From NCBI GenBank assembly GCA_031769625.1, contig JAUIMM010000121.1, positions 8,084,001 through 8,148,000 of the forward strand: DNA of 64,000 nt, read 5' to 3'. Shown piece after piece: positions 33,978 through 46,402 of this stretch. The notes beneath the pieces are model-generated. The model searched no databases, was not told the origin of the DNA, and saw only the letters and a program-made list of their open reading frames with translations. Both the position numbers and the translations under genes were made by a program. Numbering within the stretch: position 1 is the stretch's first letter; the number at the start of each line of letters is the position of its first letter. Origin of the DNA: Taudactylus pleione (taxonomy: Eukaryota > Chordata > Amphibia > Anura > Myobatrachidae).

Positions 33978-35185
33978 ATCTGAAAGTGCGCATGCACACA
34001 CCAATCCATAGTGCAGGGAGGAGGCCAGCTGACAGGGTTCTGGGCTTGCCCCCAGCAGCTGACGGAGTGCTGGGCTTGCCCTCAGCATGACGTAAAGCAG
34101 GAGGTGTGACATGTGGTCACGCCCCAGAACTACATCATATAGGGAGTGGCCTAGCGGGAACAAGGCCACGCCCCCTTTTTGGGCACTCACACCTTAGGTG
34201 CTTACAGTGTTCCCGACTATAACATTTCAGATGTTGGGAGATATGCTGCAAGTAAAATGCTATTGTTTTATGTTTCCATGGTTACCTAGCATGTTTGATC
34301 TTAGAACAAATATTGTAAATATACTTATTACAATTAAAGTCAATATGACACATACCCATGATTTGTGGTAGTGCATCATATAAGCAACCTAGCAAGGGCT
34401 ACTGACCACCAGGGCAACAAAAGTTTAAACTTAGCAGGAGTGCCGATCTACAGGGTACATATATACGAGTAGGTAAAGTGACCTAGACAGGTGCTTTTCT
34501 ATCTTTCCGTCCTTCCAGCAGGCCCTTACCATTATTTTTCCCATACTGGCCCTTCGTGTCCCAGTCCGACACTGCTTCAGGAACATAATATTTGATAGCA
34601 AGCAGGATATTACCAAAGTAAAAAGAGAAATTGACATTTATAATTCATATTTTTCTGCCTGTGCATTGTTTTTCTGTTCATATAAGAAATATTTTATTTA
34701 TCCTCCATTTCATTTTATTTTTGCTCTTTGTTTCTGAAACGTTTGAGAAACAGAAAAATAAAAATATTAGTGACAATAACAAAAAAGCAGCATCAGACAT
34801 ATGTTTGCTATATATTTATGCAGATTAGAAGGTATTCTGTAAAAATGTACATTCATTACATTTACATTTTTTATGTTCTGTGGTCCTTGTGCCTTCCAAT
34901 TCTGGGGGGGAATTCAATTAGCCCCAATCATTTCTTCAGCGGCGAAAAACTGGACTTTTCCCCATTCTTTAGCTTTGGGCAATTTAATTAGAGACGTTTT
35001 TTTGCGCTGAAAATTATCCATTTTCGTGCGAATGTACATAGAATCTGTGATAAATTCACGGACCTATGTATTTTCGCTGGCAGCTTCACGAAAACAGGCC
35101 AATTATTGGGGATTATTTTTCGGAGTCTACTGAGGTCCCGAAAAAAAATCCACTATTAGTGCTGCAGGTGGCTTTGCTTTGAGGC
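33978..35185. other. No gene recognised
   Basis: AT-rich. It has one unpaired miniature-element end (GGGGGGGAATTCAATTAG near 34903). Open frames are AT-driven and unrecognised. Confidence 0.45.
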
Positions 35186-35188
35186 TAA

Positions 35189-35702
35189 GGGCCTGATTCA
35201 GACCCGCTCGCGAGCACACAGCGCTCGCAAGTGGGCCGATGTACCCCCACTGCGGATGCGCCACCTCTGGTGTGGTAATGCGCGAGCCCTAGAGAGCGAC
35301 GGCAGCTCCGTCGCTCTGGTGCTCACTACAAGACAGGGCGGCTGTCAATGTTGATTGACAGCTTGCCCCGTTTTGTAGGCGGGGAGGGGGGGGTGGCTGC
35401 ACAAATGCAGGTGTTCCCTTAGGAACGCCTGCCATTTGTGGGTGGCCCTAATGACATCACTCGTGATGTCAGTAGTGGACTTCCTGCTCTATTAGAGCAG
35501 GAAATCCACTCGGGCTTGCGGGAGCAGAGACCCTCCCGCAGGGTCTCGACGCAAGCCCGCTGGCACTAGCTGTGGGTGGTCACCCACGGCTTTGCAGGCA
35601 GCCTGGAGGCCGAAACAAACAAACAAAAAAAAGCCCTGATTCAGAGCGAGCGCTCGCAAACCGCAAGCGCTCGCAAACAGCGAGCGCCTCTGAATCAGGC
35701 CC
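35189..35702. mobile_element. GGGCCTGATTCAG-family miniature element, intact
   Basis: Perfect GGGCCTGATTCAGA/TCTGAATCAGGCCC ends with TAA on both sides (35186-35188, 35703-35705). The interior is a series of hairpins, for example 35475-35509. The left breakpoint of the 5.17-kb tandem duplication falls inside it at 35303, so the second copy of the unit starts mid-element. Confidence 0.88.
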
Positions 35703-36490
35703 TAAGTTCATAGCCCCTGGGGTTAGACCTTCTGTGTGACCTACCTGTCTCTGCCTTGTCTGTATTTCTGGCCCTGTTTGTTTATATCATGTCTGTTTGG
35801 ACATGCCTGTCTCTGCCTTGTTTATGTTTGTCTGGTCTTGCCTGTCTCTACATTGTCTGTTTGTATTTTGGTCTTCTCTTTTGTTTGCTGGTTTTGCCAC
35901 TGAATCCTTGGCTGCTGTCATGATTGCAGATAAGACCTGGCAACATAGTACCAGAGGGCTCTCCCCAAAGAGAAAAAAAAACCTGCCTAAGGCACAGGGG
36001 GGTTTATTACAGTTTTGTGTTGTGTGTGTGGGAAGGGACGTTGGAACGATTTTATGTAGGGGGGCAATATATAAATTAATTTTGGAGCCCCCCTCCACTC
36101 CCCTTCCTATCCCACCCCCCTCCCTCTAAATTACCTGTTGCTGGGATAGGCACCAGAGCAGCAGAAGGCAGGGACTGGAGCGGCAGCCGCGGATTGTCAG
36201 GGGCTGCATGGCCCCTGCACTGCGTGGAGTAGGTGTAATGTGCGGTCTTTTAACTTAAAGACAGCACATTACACAACCTTGTCCTCTGTACAGTGCAGGG
36301 GCCATGCAGCCTATTGTCATAAAGCACAACCCCTGACCGTTCGTGGACGCTGCTACACTGGCACCTTTCAAATGTTTGGGGGGTGGGAAGCATGCCACCC
36401 CCTTGCCCCCCACCCATTCTAATGCCTGTGTGCGGGTTTTCTGTTTGGTCTTCCACTGTTACTGTACTTTATCCCATTTATTCTTATTCA

Positions 36491-36689
36491 GGGGTCTATT
36501 TACTAAAAAGTGTTAGGAGACAGAGTGAAAAGTGATAAGAAAGTGATAAGGTGCCAGCCAATCAGCTCCCAACTGTCATTTTTCAAACACAGCCTGTGAG
36601 ATGGCAGTTGGGAGCTGATTGGCTGGCACCTTATCACTGTCTTATCACTTTTCACCCTGTCTCCTAACACTGCTTAGTAAATAGACCCC
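36491..36689. mobile_element. Near-perfect hairpin miniature element, copy in unit 1
   Basis: GGGGTCTATTTACTA/TAGTAAATAGACCCC ends flanked by TCA on both sides. The arms pair almost along their whole ~85 bases, including TGCCAGCCAATCAGCTCCCA and its complement, leaving only a short loop. Confidence 0.9.
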
Positions 36690-37660
36690 TCAGGGTCTTG
36701 GGACACATAAATAATAATAATTTATGTGTCCCAGTGTCAGAAGAATTTAAGAGCAATATACTGATGGCTATAATGCATTAGTTTTTAACAAACAATTTGT
36801 TCACGTGCCAGTTGTTTGCATCTTTTGTATCTAAGCCAGGGCTAGGGGTGTTCGACCAGTGCGGTCGCACAGGGGCGCCACCCGTAGAGGGCGCACCCCT
36901 ACCCAGCATCCTGATTTCAGTGGGACAGTACTGTCCCGCTGTTCCACCCACTGGCCGAAGTGGCCCACGGGTGGTCAAATTGGGAGGTTGGGGACCCCCA
37001 CCACCGCAGCTGTGCGGCTGTGCCGGACCCCCGGAGTGTGAATGGATGCCGCGCGCATTCATTCACTGACGGGAGAGGGCTGGGGGAAGCCAAGCCAGTG
37101 ACTGAGTGCTGGGCTTTACCCCCAACCTGACGTTATTTGGAGGCATGCCATGCGGGCACGCCTCCAAATAACGTCACATAGGGGGTATGGCCTATGGTAA
37201 TTAGGCCACGCCCCCAAATTTTGTTGTGCATTATTAAGGGCCAGCACAGGGTGCTCCAACCCCTAGAGCCGGACCTGATCTAAGCATACCCACTACTGCT
37301 GAAATACAGGGAACTGGGCAGGGCTATTGCAACACAGTCTGGCATGTCTTTCTTGTTATGTGAGTTCCCACGTCACCCCTTTTGTCTTACAGAAGCAGGC
37401 TTTACCTGTAGGCATTGTCAATATCATTTGGTATTGAAGTATCACACATGGCTGATGTGTCACAGCATGAACAAGTTTGGAATTACTAAATTATCCTATG
37501 TATGTTAATCCTTTCTATACCAGCCCCTCTGTAGTCCCAATTGGCTGTTTGCAATTCTGTTCCTCTAGTTTGGACCTTGAACCTGTCTGTTCTTTACTTT
37601 GTTTGGATATTTTCTATGATTTTTCACCTGTTAGCTTGTCTGATCATTTTCACCAAACAC

Positions 37661-38041
37661 CAGGGCTGGATTAAGGCTTGTGGGGCCCCCAGGGCAACTA
37701 AGTTGTGAGGGCCACCTCCAAGCCACACAGAGCCTCCCCCCTCCCCCCAAGCCACATGGAGCCTACCCCCCACCCCCAGGCCACATGAGGCCTACTGTCT
37801 CCCTCCCCACCCCATATTACTCACCTGATCTTTCGATTCCGGCAGAGCTGCTCCCGAGTCCCCTCATCAGCGTCACAGATGTGATGTGTCATGTGATGCT
37901 GAGGAACAGACTCGGGAGCCGCTCTGCGCTGTACGCAGCAGCACTGACTGTGCTGCTGCATGCAGTAGAACTCAGAGCCACGGTAGCTGAGCCCCTGTGT
38001 GTGGGGGAGACTGCCCATCGCCTTTCCTTAATCCGTCCCTG
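37661..38041. mobile_element. hAT miniature element, copy in unit 1
   Basis: Ends CAGGGCTGGATTAAGG and CCTTAATCCGTCCCTG, with flanks CCAAACAC and CCAAAAAT (6 of 8 match). The interior shares GAGCTGCTCCCGAGTCCCCT with the element at 3020-3432. Confidence 0.75.
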
Positions 38042-38116
38042 CCAAAAATATTCTGTTCTGGAGTTTCTGCTTGCTGTGCTACTGATTTGTTTCTGTTCAC
38101 TATCGTGTCTCTCTGA

Positions 38117-38751
38117 GGGGCCTATTCATCAACACTAAAATAACGGTTTTAAGGACATTTTAGGCTATTCATCAAATTCCGAAAATTATCAGGTGGCGTA
38201 CAGCGGGTTATGCTTACCTGCTTTCAGCGTGAGCAGGTCCTCCTCGGCTCCCTCCGTCACTCCCTGGTCCCTCCTCCGGCTCCGGCTGCTGCTCTGTGTG
38301 TACTGTGTTCTCCCGGCCGAACACAGTAAAGTTTAAAATAATTTAAATAAATCTTCAGCCTGCCCCCTCTGCCTGGCAGTACTGTCCACTGCAGACAGGG
38401 GCCGGGCGGGAGGTCGGGGTCCTCGGCTGCAGCCTGTGACAGGCGGCCAGGTAGGTGGGGGAGGGGAGCGGAAGGGGAGTGGGTTGGTGAGGACACAATT
38501 ACCGCAGCTGTAATCAGTGCATTTGTCAACGTAACGGCACATGCGCAGCACTGATTACAGCTGCGGTAAGTTAGTGTAGAGAGGGAAAAGTATCTATTTC
38601 CTGAAAAGCTGTCATCGCAAAAATTACAGCTTTTCGGAATAGTTATGGAGAGGAGAAATGATGAATTCCTCTGGTAATTAGGTAGATCTCCATGCGAGTT
38701 CTAAACCTAATTATCTCCATCGATTTTTTTTAGTTATGATGAATAGGCCCC
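38117..38751. mobile_element. GGGGCCTATTCATCA-family miniature element, copy in unit 1
   Basis: Inverted ends GGGGCCTATTCATCA and TGATGAATAGGCCCC with TGA/TAA flanks. It contains CATGCGCAGCACTGATTACA-type internal sequence shared with 5488-6121. Confidence 0.85.
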
Positions 38752-39448
38752 TAAGTATTACTCATCCACTTACCATAACCTTTCATTTCACCTACTATCC
38801 CTCTTTATAGCTTATGTCTGTCCATAATGTTTGGTTCCAATCCATCTGATCCCCAGTGTAATGGTTATCAGATCAGTCAGTCAGGGAAAACAGTGGATGC
38901 CATCAGTGCCATAATAAGGCAGCACTGCGCCCCCTACACCTGTAATGTCACATCTCACCTAGGGGGCGGGGCCGCTGACACCACTGCCAGCTTCAGTAAG
39001 AAGAGCACTGCCCGCAGCGGCGGCTATGTAGTACCGCTAATGGCTGCAGGTTGCCGTTCCAGGCACTCTACAAGCCAAATGAAGGTGCCTCGAAGCTCTG
39101 TGCAGCGGCACCACTCGCACATCCCTAGTTACGACCCTGGGTTCCATGCTCTCTGGGAGTTGAGAAATTTATGGTTGATCCTTTCTTTCGGTGTAATCAC
39201 TGAGGTTCCACAGTGGTGTAGGTGAAATGATGGAAAATGTATTAGAGTAAGGGCCTTATATTGGATTTGGCCAGACCAAATACTCATAGGTAATTTAATT
39301 GGCCGCTGAGTAATTAGGCCTTGGTAAGTTTGGCAGTGACTGATATACCTACCGTACCTTAATCACTTAACTGGCTAATATTTTTTCCAATAGTTGCTCA
39401 GTAATTGTCGGGTGTTTTTTTATATGATTGAATTAGGTTAGGAACATC

Positions 39449-39725
39449 TACGAGGTGTGTCTATTAATAACAAGGCTGATGCTATCATTTCTGTTTAATT
39501 GCATTAAGTACCTTTTAACTCCATTCCACTGTGTACTCCCCTTCTAAAGCCACACACTGCTGCATTCTTGTTTTCCATTGGTCAAAGCTGTGCTATAGCT
39601 CATTGTCTGCCAGCTCTCTCAACAACTCCGTTGTTTTCTTCTCTACCTCAGTAACTGATGCAAAACGGGTTCCCTTGGGTACATATTTGACTTTAGGGAA
39701 AATAAAGAAGTCACATGGTGCTAGG
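39449..39725 (-). pseudogene. Mariner transposase C-terminal fragment, copy in unit 1
   Basis: The minus-strand frame from 39724 reads LAPCDFFIFPKVK then GTRFASVTEVE, matching the mariner transposase segment around the final catalytic Asp (usually PSDFFLFPKLK). It continues as HSFDQWKTRMQQCV, the usual end of these proteins. A TAG near 39595 interrupts it. The right-hand terminal repeat, TACGAGGTGTGTCTATTAAT, lies at 39449-39468 in the usual position beyond the stop. The N-terminal two thirds, with the DNA-binding domain and first two Asps, are gone, cut at 39725 where a CAGGGCCTGATTTACC hAT-like end begins. It is a dead fragment that would have cut and pasted a Tc1/mariner element. Confidence 0.8.
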
Positions 39726-40471
39726 CAGGGCCTGATTTACCGCTATGCAACCTAGGCGGCCGTCTAGGCCCTGGCGGGTTCAAAGGAGCCCGCCCGAAAT
39801 CTTGCCCTGAAGAGAACCTGCAGGCTGCTGCGCTGTGTGCTGCTGCTGCTGGCAGCGACCGGCGAGAGAGGACACACATAAAGTATATAGTAGCAGTACA
39901 TCCTGGGCCCTGCATCTACTAGACAGGGAGAGTAGGAGGCGGAGTTGAAGGCCAGGGCCGGCCCTATCATAGGCAGGGTACGCGGCTGAATAATGCACCT
40001 TGGTGAGGAAGGCACTGCCGTGATTCACTGTCACTCAGTATCCTGTTCGTACTTCGTCCACTGTTGTGCTGTAGTCTACCAGCAGTACACCGGTGCCCAC
40101 CATAATGAAGGGGCCCGCAGCTGGCAGCATTATCAGTACTAACAATGTGTCAGACTGACTCATTATAGTATGCCGCTGCTGGCCGTGGGCCGTAAGGAAG
40201 AGGAGGCGGTTCTGCCGTAATAGAGGGGTGGGCTCTCCCCGCCCCTGCCCTCCTCTCAGGGCTGTAAGGAGGGCGGTGTAGTTTGTGCCACCCCAGCCTA
40301 TGATCCTCTACTGCAATGTAATGCCAGGCCCGGGCGACAGGCGTCCGCCGCGTAGGATAACTTCCGAGCGGCACGCCCGGATCACCTGTCCTCGATTTCC
40401 CTGATTCCCCTAATGATCATACATAATGTCGCGGACGTGATGTCATCATGTCGTGACATTGCTAATTAATA
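39726..40471. mobile_element. hAT-like termini, boundaries unresolved
   Basis: Begins CAGGGCCTGATTTACCGC directly after the mariner fragment; a second CAGGGCCGGCCCTATC end lies at 39953. Related to CAGGGCCGGATTTACC at 63284. Non-coding, right boundary not found. Confidence 0.45.
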
Positions 40472-41659
40472 CAGCTCCGTCGCTCTGGTGCTCACTACAA
40501 GACAGGGCGGCTGTCAATGTTGATTGACAGCTTGCCCCGTTTTGTAGGCGGGGAGGGGGGGGTGGCTGCACAAATGCAGGTGTTCCCTTAGGAACGCCTG
40601 CCATTTGTGGGTGGCCCTAATGACATCACTCGTGATGTCAGTAGTGGACTTCCTGCTCTATTAGAGCAGGAAATCCACTCGGGCTTGCGGGAGCAGAGAC
40701 CCTCCCGCAGGGTCTCGACGCAAGCCCGCTGGCACTAGCTGTGGGTGGTCACCCACGGCTTTGCAGGCAGCCTGGAGGCCGAAACAAACAAACAAAAAAA
40801 AGCCCTGATTCAGAGCGAGCGCTCGCAAACCGCAAGCGCTCGCAAACAGCGAGCGCCTCTGAATCAGGCCCTAAGTTCATAGCCCCTGGGGTTAGACCTT
40901 CTGTGTGACCTACCTGTCTCTGCCTTGTCTGTATTTCTGGCCCTGTTTGTTTATATCATGTCTGTTTGGACATGCCTGTCTCTGCCTTGTTTATGTTTGT
41001 CTGGTCTTGCCTGTCTCTACATTGTCTGTTTGTATTTTGGTCTTCTCTTTTGTTTGCTGGTTTTGCCACTGAATCCTTGGCTGCTGTCATGATTGCAGAT
41101 AAGACCTGGCAACATAGTACCAGAGGGCTCTCCCCAAAGAGAAAAAAAAACCTGCCTAAGGCACAGGGGGGTTTATTACAGTTTTGTGTTGTGTGTGTGG
41201 GAAGGGACGTTGGAATGATTTTATGTAGGGGGGCAATATATAAATTAATTTTGGAGCCCCCCTCCACTCCCCTTCCTATCCCACCCCCCTCCCTCTAAAT
41301 TACCTGTTGCTGGGATAGGCACCAGAGCAGCAGAAGGCAGGGACTGGAGCGGCAGCCGCGGATTGTCAGGGGCTGCATGGCCCCTGCACTGCGTGGAGTA
41401 GGTGTAATGTGCGGTCTTTTAACTTAAAGACAGCACATTACACAACCTTGTCCTCTGTACAGTGCAGGGGCCATGCAGCCTATTGTCATAAAGCACAACC
41501 CCTGACCGTTCGTGGACGCTGCTACACTGGCACCTTTCAAATGTTTGGGGGGTGGGAAGCATGCCACCCCCTTGCCCCCCACCCATTCTAATGCCTGTGT
41601 GCGGGTTTTCTGTTTGGTCTTCCACTGTTACTGTACTTTATCCCATTTATTCTTATTCA

Positions 41660-41858
41660 GGGGTCTATTTACTAAAAAGTGTTAGGAGACAGAGTGAAAA
41701 GTGATAAGAAAGTGATAAGGTGCCAGCCAATCAGCTCCCAACTGTCATTTTTCAAACACAGCCTGTGAGATGGCAGTTGGGAGCTGATTGGCTGGCACCT
41801 TATCACTGTCTTATCACTTTTCACCCTGTCTCCTAACACTGCTTAGTAAATAGACCCC
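41660..41858. mobile_element. Hairpin miniature element, copy in unit 2
   Basis: Duplicate of 36491-36689 carried along by the tandem duplication. Confidence 0.9.
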
Positions 41859-42829
41859 TCAGGGTCTTGGGACACATAAATAATAATAATTTATGTGTCC
41901 CAGTGTCAGAAGAATTTAAGAGCAATATACTGATGGCTATAATGCATTAGTTTTTAACAAACAATTTGTTCACGTGCCAGTTGTTTGCATCTTTTGTATC
42001 TAAGCCAGGGCTAGGGGTGTTCGACCAGTGCGGTCGCACAGGGGCGCCACCCGTAGAGGGCGCACCCCTACCCAGCATCCTGATTTCAGTGGGACAGTAC
42101 TGTCCCGCTGTTCCACCCACTGGCCGAAGTGGCCCACGGGTGGTCAAATTGGGAGGTTGGGGACCCCCACCACCGCAGCTGTGCGGCTGTGCCGGACCCC
42201 CGGAGTGTGAATGGATGCCGCGCGCATTCATTCACTGACGGGAGAGGGCTGGGGGAAGCCAAGCCAGTGACTGAGTGCTGGGCTTTACCCCCAACCTGAC
42301 GTTATTTGGAGGCATGCCATGCGGGCACGCCTCCAAATAACGTCACATAGGGGGTATGGCCTATGGTAATTAGGCCACGCCCCCAAATTTTGTTGTGCAT
42401 TATTAAGGGCCAGCACAGGGTGCTCCAACCCCTAGAGCCGGACCTGATCTAAGCATACCCACTACTGCTGAAATACAGGGAACTGGGCAGGGCTATTGCA
42501 ACACAGTCTGGCATGTCTTTCTTGTTATGTGAGTTCCCACGTCACCCCTTTTGTCTTACAGAAGCAGGCTTTACCTGTAGGCATTGTCAATATCATTTGG
42601 TATTGAAGTATCACACATGGCTGATGTGTCACAGCATGAACAAGTTTGGAATTACTAAATTATCCTATGTATGTTAATCCTTTCTATACCAGCCCCTCTG
42701 TAGTCCCAATTGGCTGTTTGCAATTCTGTTCCTCTAGTTTGGACCTTGAACCTGTCTGTTCTTTACTTTGTTTGGATATTTTCTATGATTTTTCACCTGT
42801 TAGCTTGTCTGATCATTTTCACCAAACAC

Positions 42830-43210
42830 CAGGGCTGGATTAAGGCTTGTGGGGCCCCCAGGGCAACTAAGTTGTGAGGGCCACCTCCAAGCCACACAGA
42901 GCCTCCCCCCTCCCCCCAAGCCACATGGAGCCTACCCCCCACCCCCAGGCCACATGAGGCCTACTGTCTCCCTCCCCACCCCATATTACTCACCTGATCT
43001 TTCGATTCCGGCAGAGCTGCTCCCGAGTCCCCTCATCAGCGTCACAGATGTGATGTGTCATGTGATGCTGAGGAACAGACTCGGGAGCCGCTCTGCGCTG
43101 TACGCAGCAGCACTGACTGTGCTGCTGCATGCAGTAGAACTCAGAGCCACGGTAGCTGAGCCCCTGTGTGTGGGGGAGACTGCCCATCGCCTTTCCTTAA
43201 TCCGTCCCTG
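42830..43210. mobile_element. hAT miniature element, copy in unit 2
   Basis: Duplicate of 37661-38041. Confidence 0.75.
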
Positions 43211-43285
43211 CCAAAAATATTCTGTTCTGGAGTTTCTGCTTGCTGTGCTACTGATTTGTTTCTGTTCACTATCGTGTCTCTCTGA

Positions 43286-43914
43286 GGGGCCTATTCATCA
43301 ACACTAAAATAACGGTTTTAAGGACATTTTAGGCTATTCATCAAATTCCGAAAATTATCAGGTGGCGTACAGCGGGTTATGCTTACCTGCTTTCAGCGTG
43401 AGCAGGTCCTCCTCGGCTCCCTCCGTCACTCCCTGGTCCCTCCTCCGGCTGCTGCTCTGTGTGTACTGTGTTCTCCCGGCCGAACACAGTAAAGTTTTAA
43501 ATAATTTAAATAAATCTTCAGCCTGCCCCCTCTGCCTGGCAGTACTGTCCACTGCAGACAGGGGCCGGGCGGGAGGTCGGGGTCCTCGGCTGCAGCCTGT
43601 GACAGGCGGCCAGGTAGGTGGGGGAGGGGAGCGGAAGGGGGGTGGGTTGGTGAGGACACAATTACCGCAGCTGTAATCAGTGCATTTGTCAACGTAACGG
43701 CACATGCGCAGCACTGATTACAGCTGCGGTAAGTTAGTGTAGAGAGGGAAAAGTATCTATTTCCTGAAAAGCTGTCATCGCAAAAATTACAGCTTTTCGG
43801 AATAGTTATGGAGAGGAGAAATGATGAATTCCTCTGGTAATTAGGTAGATCTCCATGCGAGTTCTAAACCTAATTATCTCCATCGATTTTTTTTAGTTAT
43901 GATGAATAGGCCCC
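43286..43914. mobile_element. GGGGCCTATTCATCA-family miniature element, copy in unit 2
   Basis: Duplicate of 38117-38751, differing by the 6-bp CTCCGG loss and a few substitutions, the densest cluster of differences between the two units. Confidence 0.85.
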
Positions 43915-44611
43915 TAAGTATTACTCATCCACTTACCATAACCTTTCATTTCACCTACTATCCCTCTTTATAGCTTATGTCTGTCCATAATGTTTGGTTC
44001 CAATCCATCTGATCCCCAGTGTAATGGTTATCAGATCAGTCAGTCAGGGAAAACAGTGGATGCCATCAGTGCCATAATAAGGCAGCACTGCGCCCCCTAC
44101 ACCTGTAATGTCACATCTCACCTAGGGGACGGGGCCGCTGACACCACTGCCAGCTTCAGTAAGAAGAGCACTGCCCGCAGCGGCGGCTATGTAGTACCGC
44201 TAATGGCTGCAGGTTGCCGTTCCAGGCACTCTACAAGCCAAATGAAGGTGCCTCGAAGCTCTGTGCAGCGGCACCACTCGCACATCCCTAGTTACGACCC
44301 TGGGTTCCATGCTCTCTGGGAGTTGAGAAATTTATGGTTGATCCTTTCTTTCGGTGTAATCACTGAGGTTCCACAGTGGTGTAGGTGAAATGATGGAAAA
44401 TGTATTAGAGTAAGGGCCTTATATTGGATTTGGCCAGACCAAATACTCATAGGTAATTTAATTGGCCGCTGAGTAATTAGGCCTTGGTAAGTTTGGCAGT
44501 GACTGATATACCTACCGTACCTTAATCACTTAACTGGCTAATATTTTTTCCAATAGTTGCTCAGTAATTGTCGGGTGTTTTTTTATATGATTGAATTAGG
44601 TTAGGAACATC

Positions 44612-44888
44612 TACGAGGTGTGTCTATTAATAACAAGGCTGATGCTATCATTTCTGTTTAATTGCATTAAGTACCTTTTAACTCCATTCCACTGTGTACT
44701 CCCCTTCTAAAGCCACACACTGCTGCATTCTTGTTTTCCATTGGTCAAAGCTGTGCTATAGCTCATTGTCTGCCAGCTCTCTCAACAACTCCGTTGTTTT
44801 CTTCTCTACCTCAGTAACTGATGCAAAACGGGTTCCCTTGGGTACATATTTGACTTTAGGGAAAATAAAGAAGTCACATGGTGCTAGG
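44612..44888 (-). pseudogene. Mariner transposase C-terminal fragment, copy in unit 2
   Basis: Duplicate of the fragment at 39449-39725, with the same stop and terminal repeat. I see no differences between the two, so it was already dead when duplicated. Confidence 0.8.
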
Positions 44889-45638
44889 CAGGGCCTGATT
44901 TACCGCTATGCAACCTAGGCGGCCGTCTAGGCCCTGGCGGGTCCAAAGGAGCCCGCCCGAAATCTTGCCCTGAAGAGAACCTGCAGGCTGCTGCGCTGTG
45001 TGCTGCTGCTGCTGGCAGCGACCGGCGAGAGAGGACACACATACAGTATATAGTAGCAGTACATCCTGGGCCCTGCATCTACTAGACAGGGAGAGTAGGA
45101 GGCGGAGTTGAAGGCCAGGGCCGGCCCTATCATAGGCAGGGTACGCGGCTGAATAATGCACCTTGGTGAGGAAGGCACTGCCATGATTCACTGTCACTCA
45201 GTATCCTGTTCGTACTTCGTCCACTGTTGTGCTGTAGTCTACTAGCAGTACACCGGTGCCCACCATAATGAAGGGGCCCGCAGCTGGCAGCATTATCAGT
45301 ACTAACAATGTGTCAGACTGACTCATTATAGTATGCCGCTGCTGGCCGTGGGCCGTAAGGAAGAGGAGGCGGTTCTGCCGTAATAGAGGGGTGGGCTCTC
45401 CCCGCCCCTGCCCTCCTCTCAGGGCTGTAAGGAGGGCGGTGTAGTTTGTGCCACCCCAGCCTATGATCCTCTACTGCAATGTAATGCCAGGCCCGGGCGA
45501 CAGGCGTCCGCCGCGTAGGATAACTTCCGAGCGGCACGCCCGGATCACCTGTCCTCGATTTCCCTGATTCCCCTAATGATCATACATAATGTCGCGGACG
45601 TGATGTCATCATGTCGTGACATTGCTAATTAATACAGC

Positions 45639-46402
45639 GCTGTCAGTGGAGGGAGGAGAGAGACCCGCGAAGCTGGATACTAGAGTGAGAGTGGAGGAGT
45701 AGGAGCCTGGCTGCCAAGAGGAACAGACAGACAGAAAGAAAGAGAACCGAAGAAGGTACAGTAAGTGAAGTGCTTAGAGGGGGAGGCACACTGCTGGGAA
45801 AACTGAGGGGGGGGGGGCACACTGCTGGAAGTGGGAACACAGAGGAGGCACACTGCTGGGAACACAGAGGGAGGCACAATACTATTTACATTTTTTTTTG
45901 AAACACAACATTAATATCGGTTTAACTAGTGATCAACAATATATCGAACCATCACAACATCACGGCTTTACATTTGCTCGGCGTCTGCTAATCTCTGCAG
46001 CTGCCGGATATACAATGGGGGGGCTGAGGGCTGCTGGATTTACATTTCCAGGCGGCTGCTACTCTTTCCAGCTGCCGGGTGAGAGGTGCTGCCGTGCTAC
46101 CCAATCAGCAGTGATCACCTGCAGGGCACACTGGGGAGGGTGCAGGAATACAGAGAAGCCAGGGATGTCCCTCTGCAATTGGTGACTGCTGGAAGATTAT
46201 CTTCCGGCAGCCACCCAGTGGGCAAATGATGCAACCTGACCAGGCAAATGGTTTATATGATTTTCTGTGTGTACAGCCCTATATAAATAAAAGATAAATA
46301 ATGTGATCTATAGTTTCTGTAAAACATCAAAAAAGCAAGTCTGGTCTGGGCTGGACCAATATGATCAATAATAAAAGACCAGTAATTGTATTTGGGGATT
46401 TT
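45639..46402. other. No gene recognised
   Basis: Includes GGAGGCACACTGCTGGGAA-type short tandem units at about 45778-45875 and a T/G-rich tract. Low-copy DNA otherwise. Confidence 0.45.

Larger units (their letters stand above)
35303..40471. repeat. 5.17-kb tandem duplication, first copy
   Basis: The 5169 bases match 40472-45634 in the same orientation throughout. Differences visible by eye number about ten, for example GAACG/GAATG near 36046, a 6-bp CTCCGG difference near 38275 and GGGCGGGG/GGGACGGGG near 38962. It contains miniature elements and a mariner fragment but no gene. Confidence 0.97.
40472..45634. repeat. 5.17-kb tandem duplication, second copy
   Basis: 5163 bases, beginning CAGCTCCGTCGC as at 35303 and ending AATTAATA before CAGCGCTG at 45635. 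The junction with copy 1 and both outer edges share CAGC, a 4-bp microhomology. All elements of copy 1 recur at +5169, then +5163 after the 6-bp deletion. Confidence 0.97.

Noticed and set aside
38827..39225. 132-codon frame preserved in both duplicated units (also 43990-44388)
   Set aside because: Preservation follows from the recent duplication, not selection; the sequence has no recognisable domain and overlaps repeat DNA.
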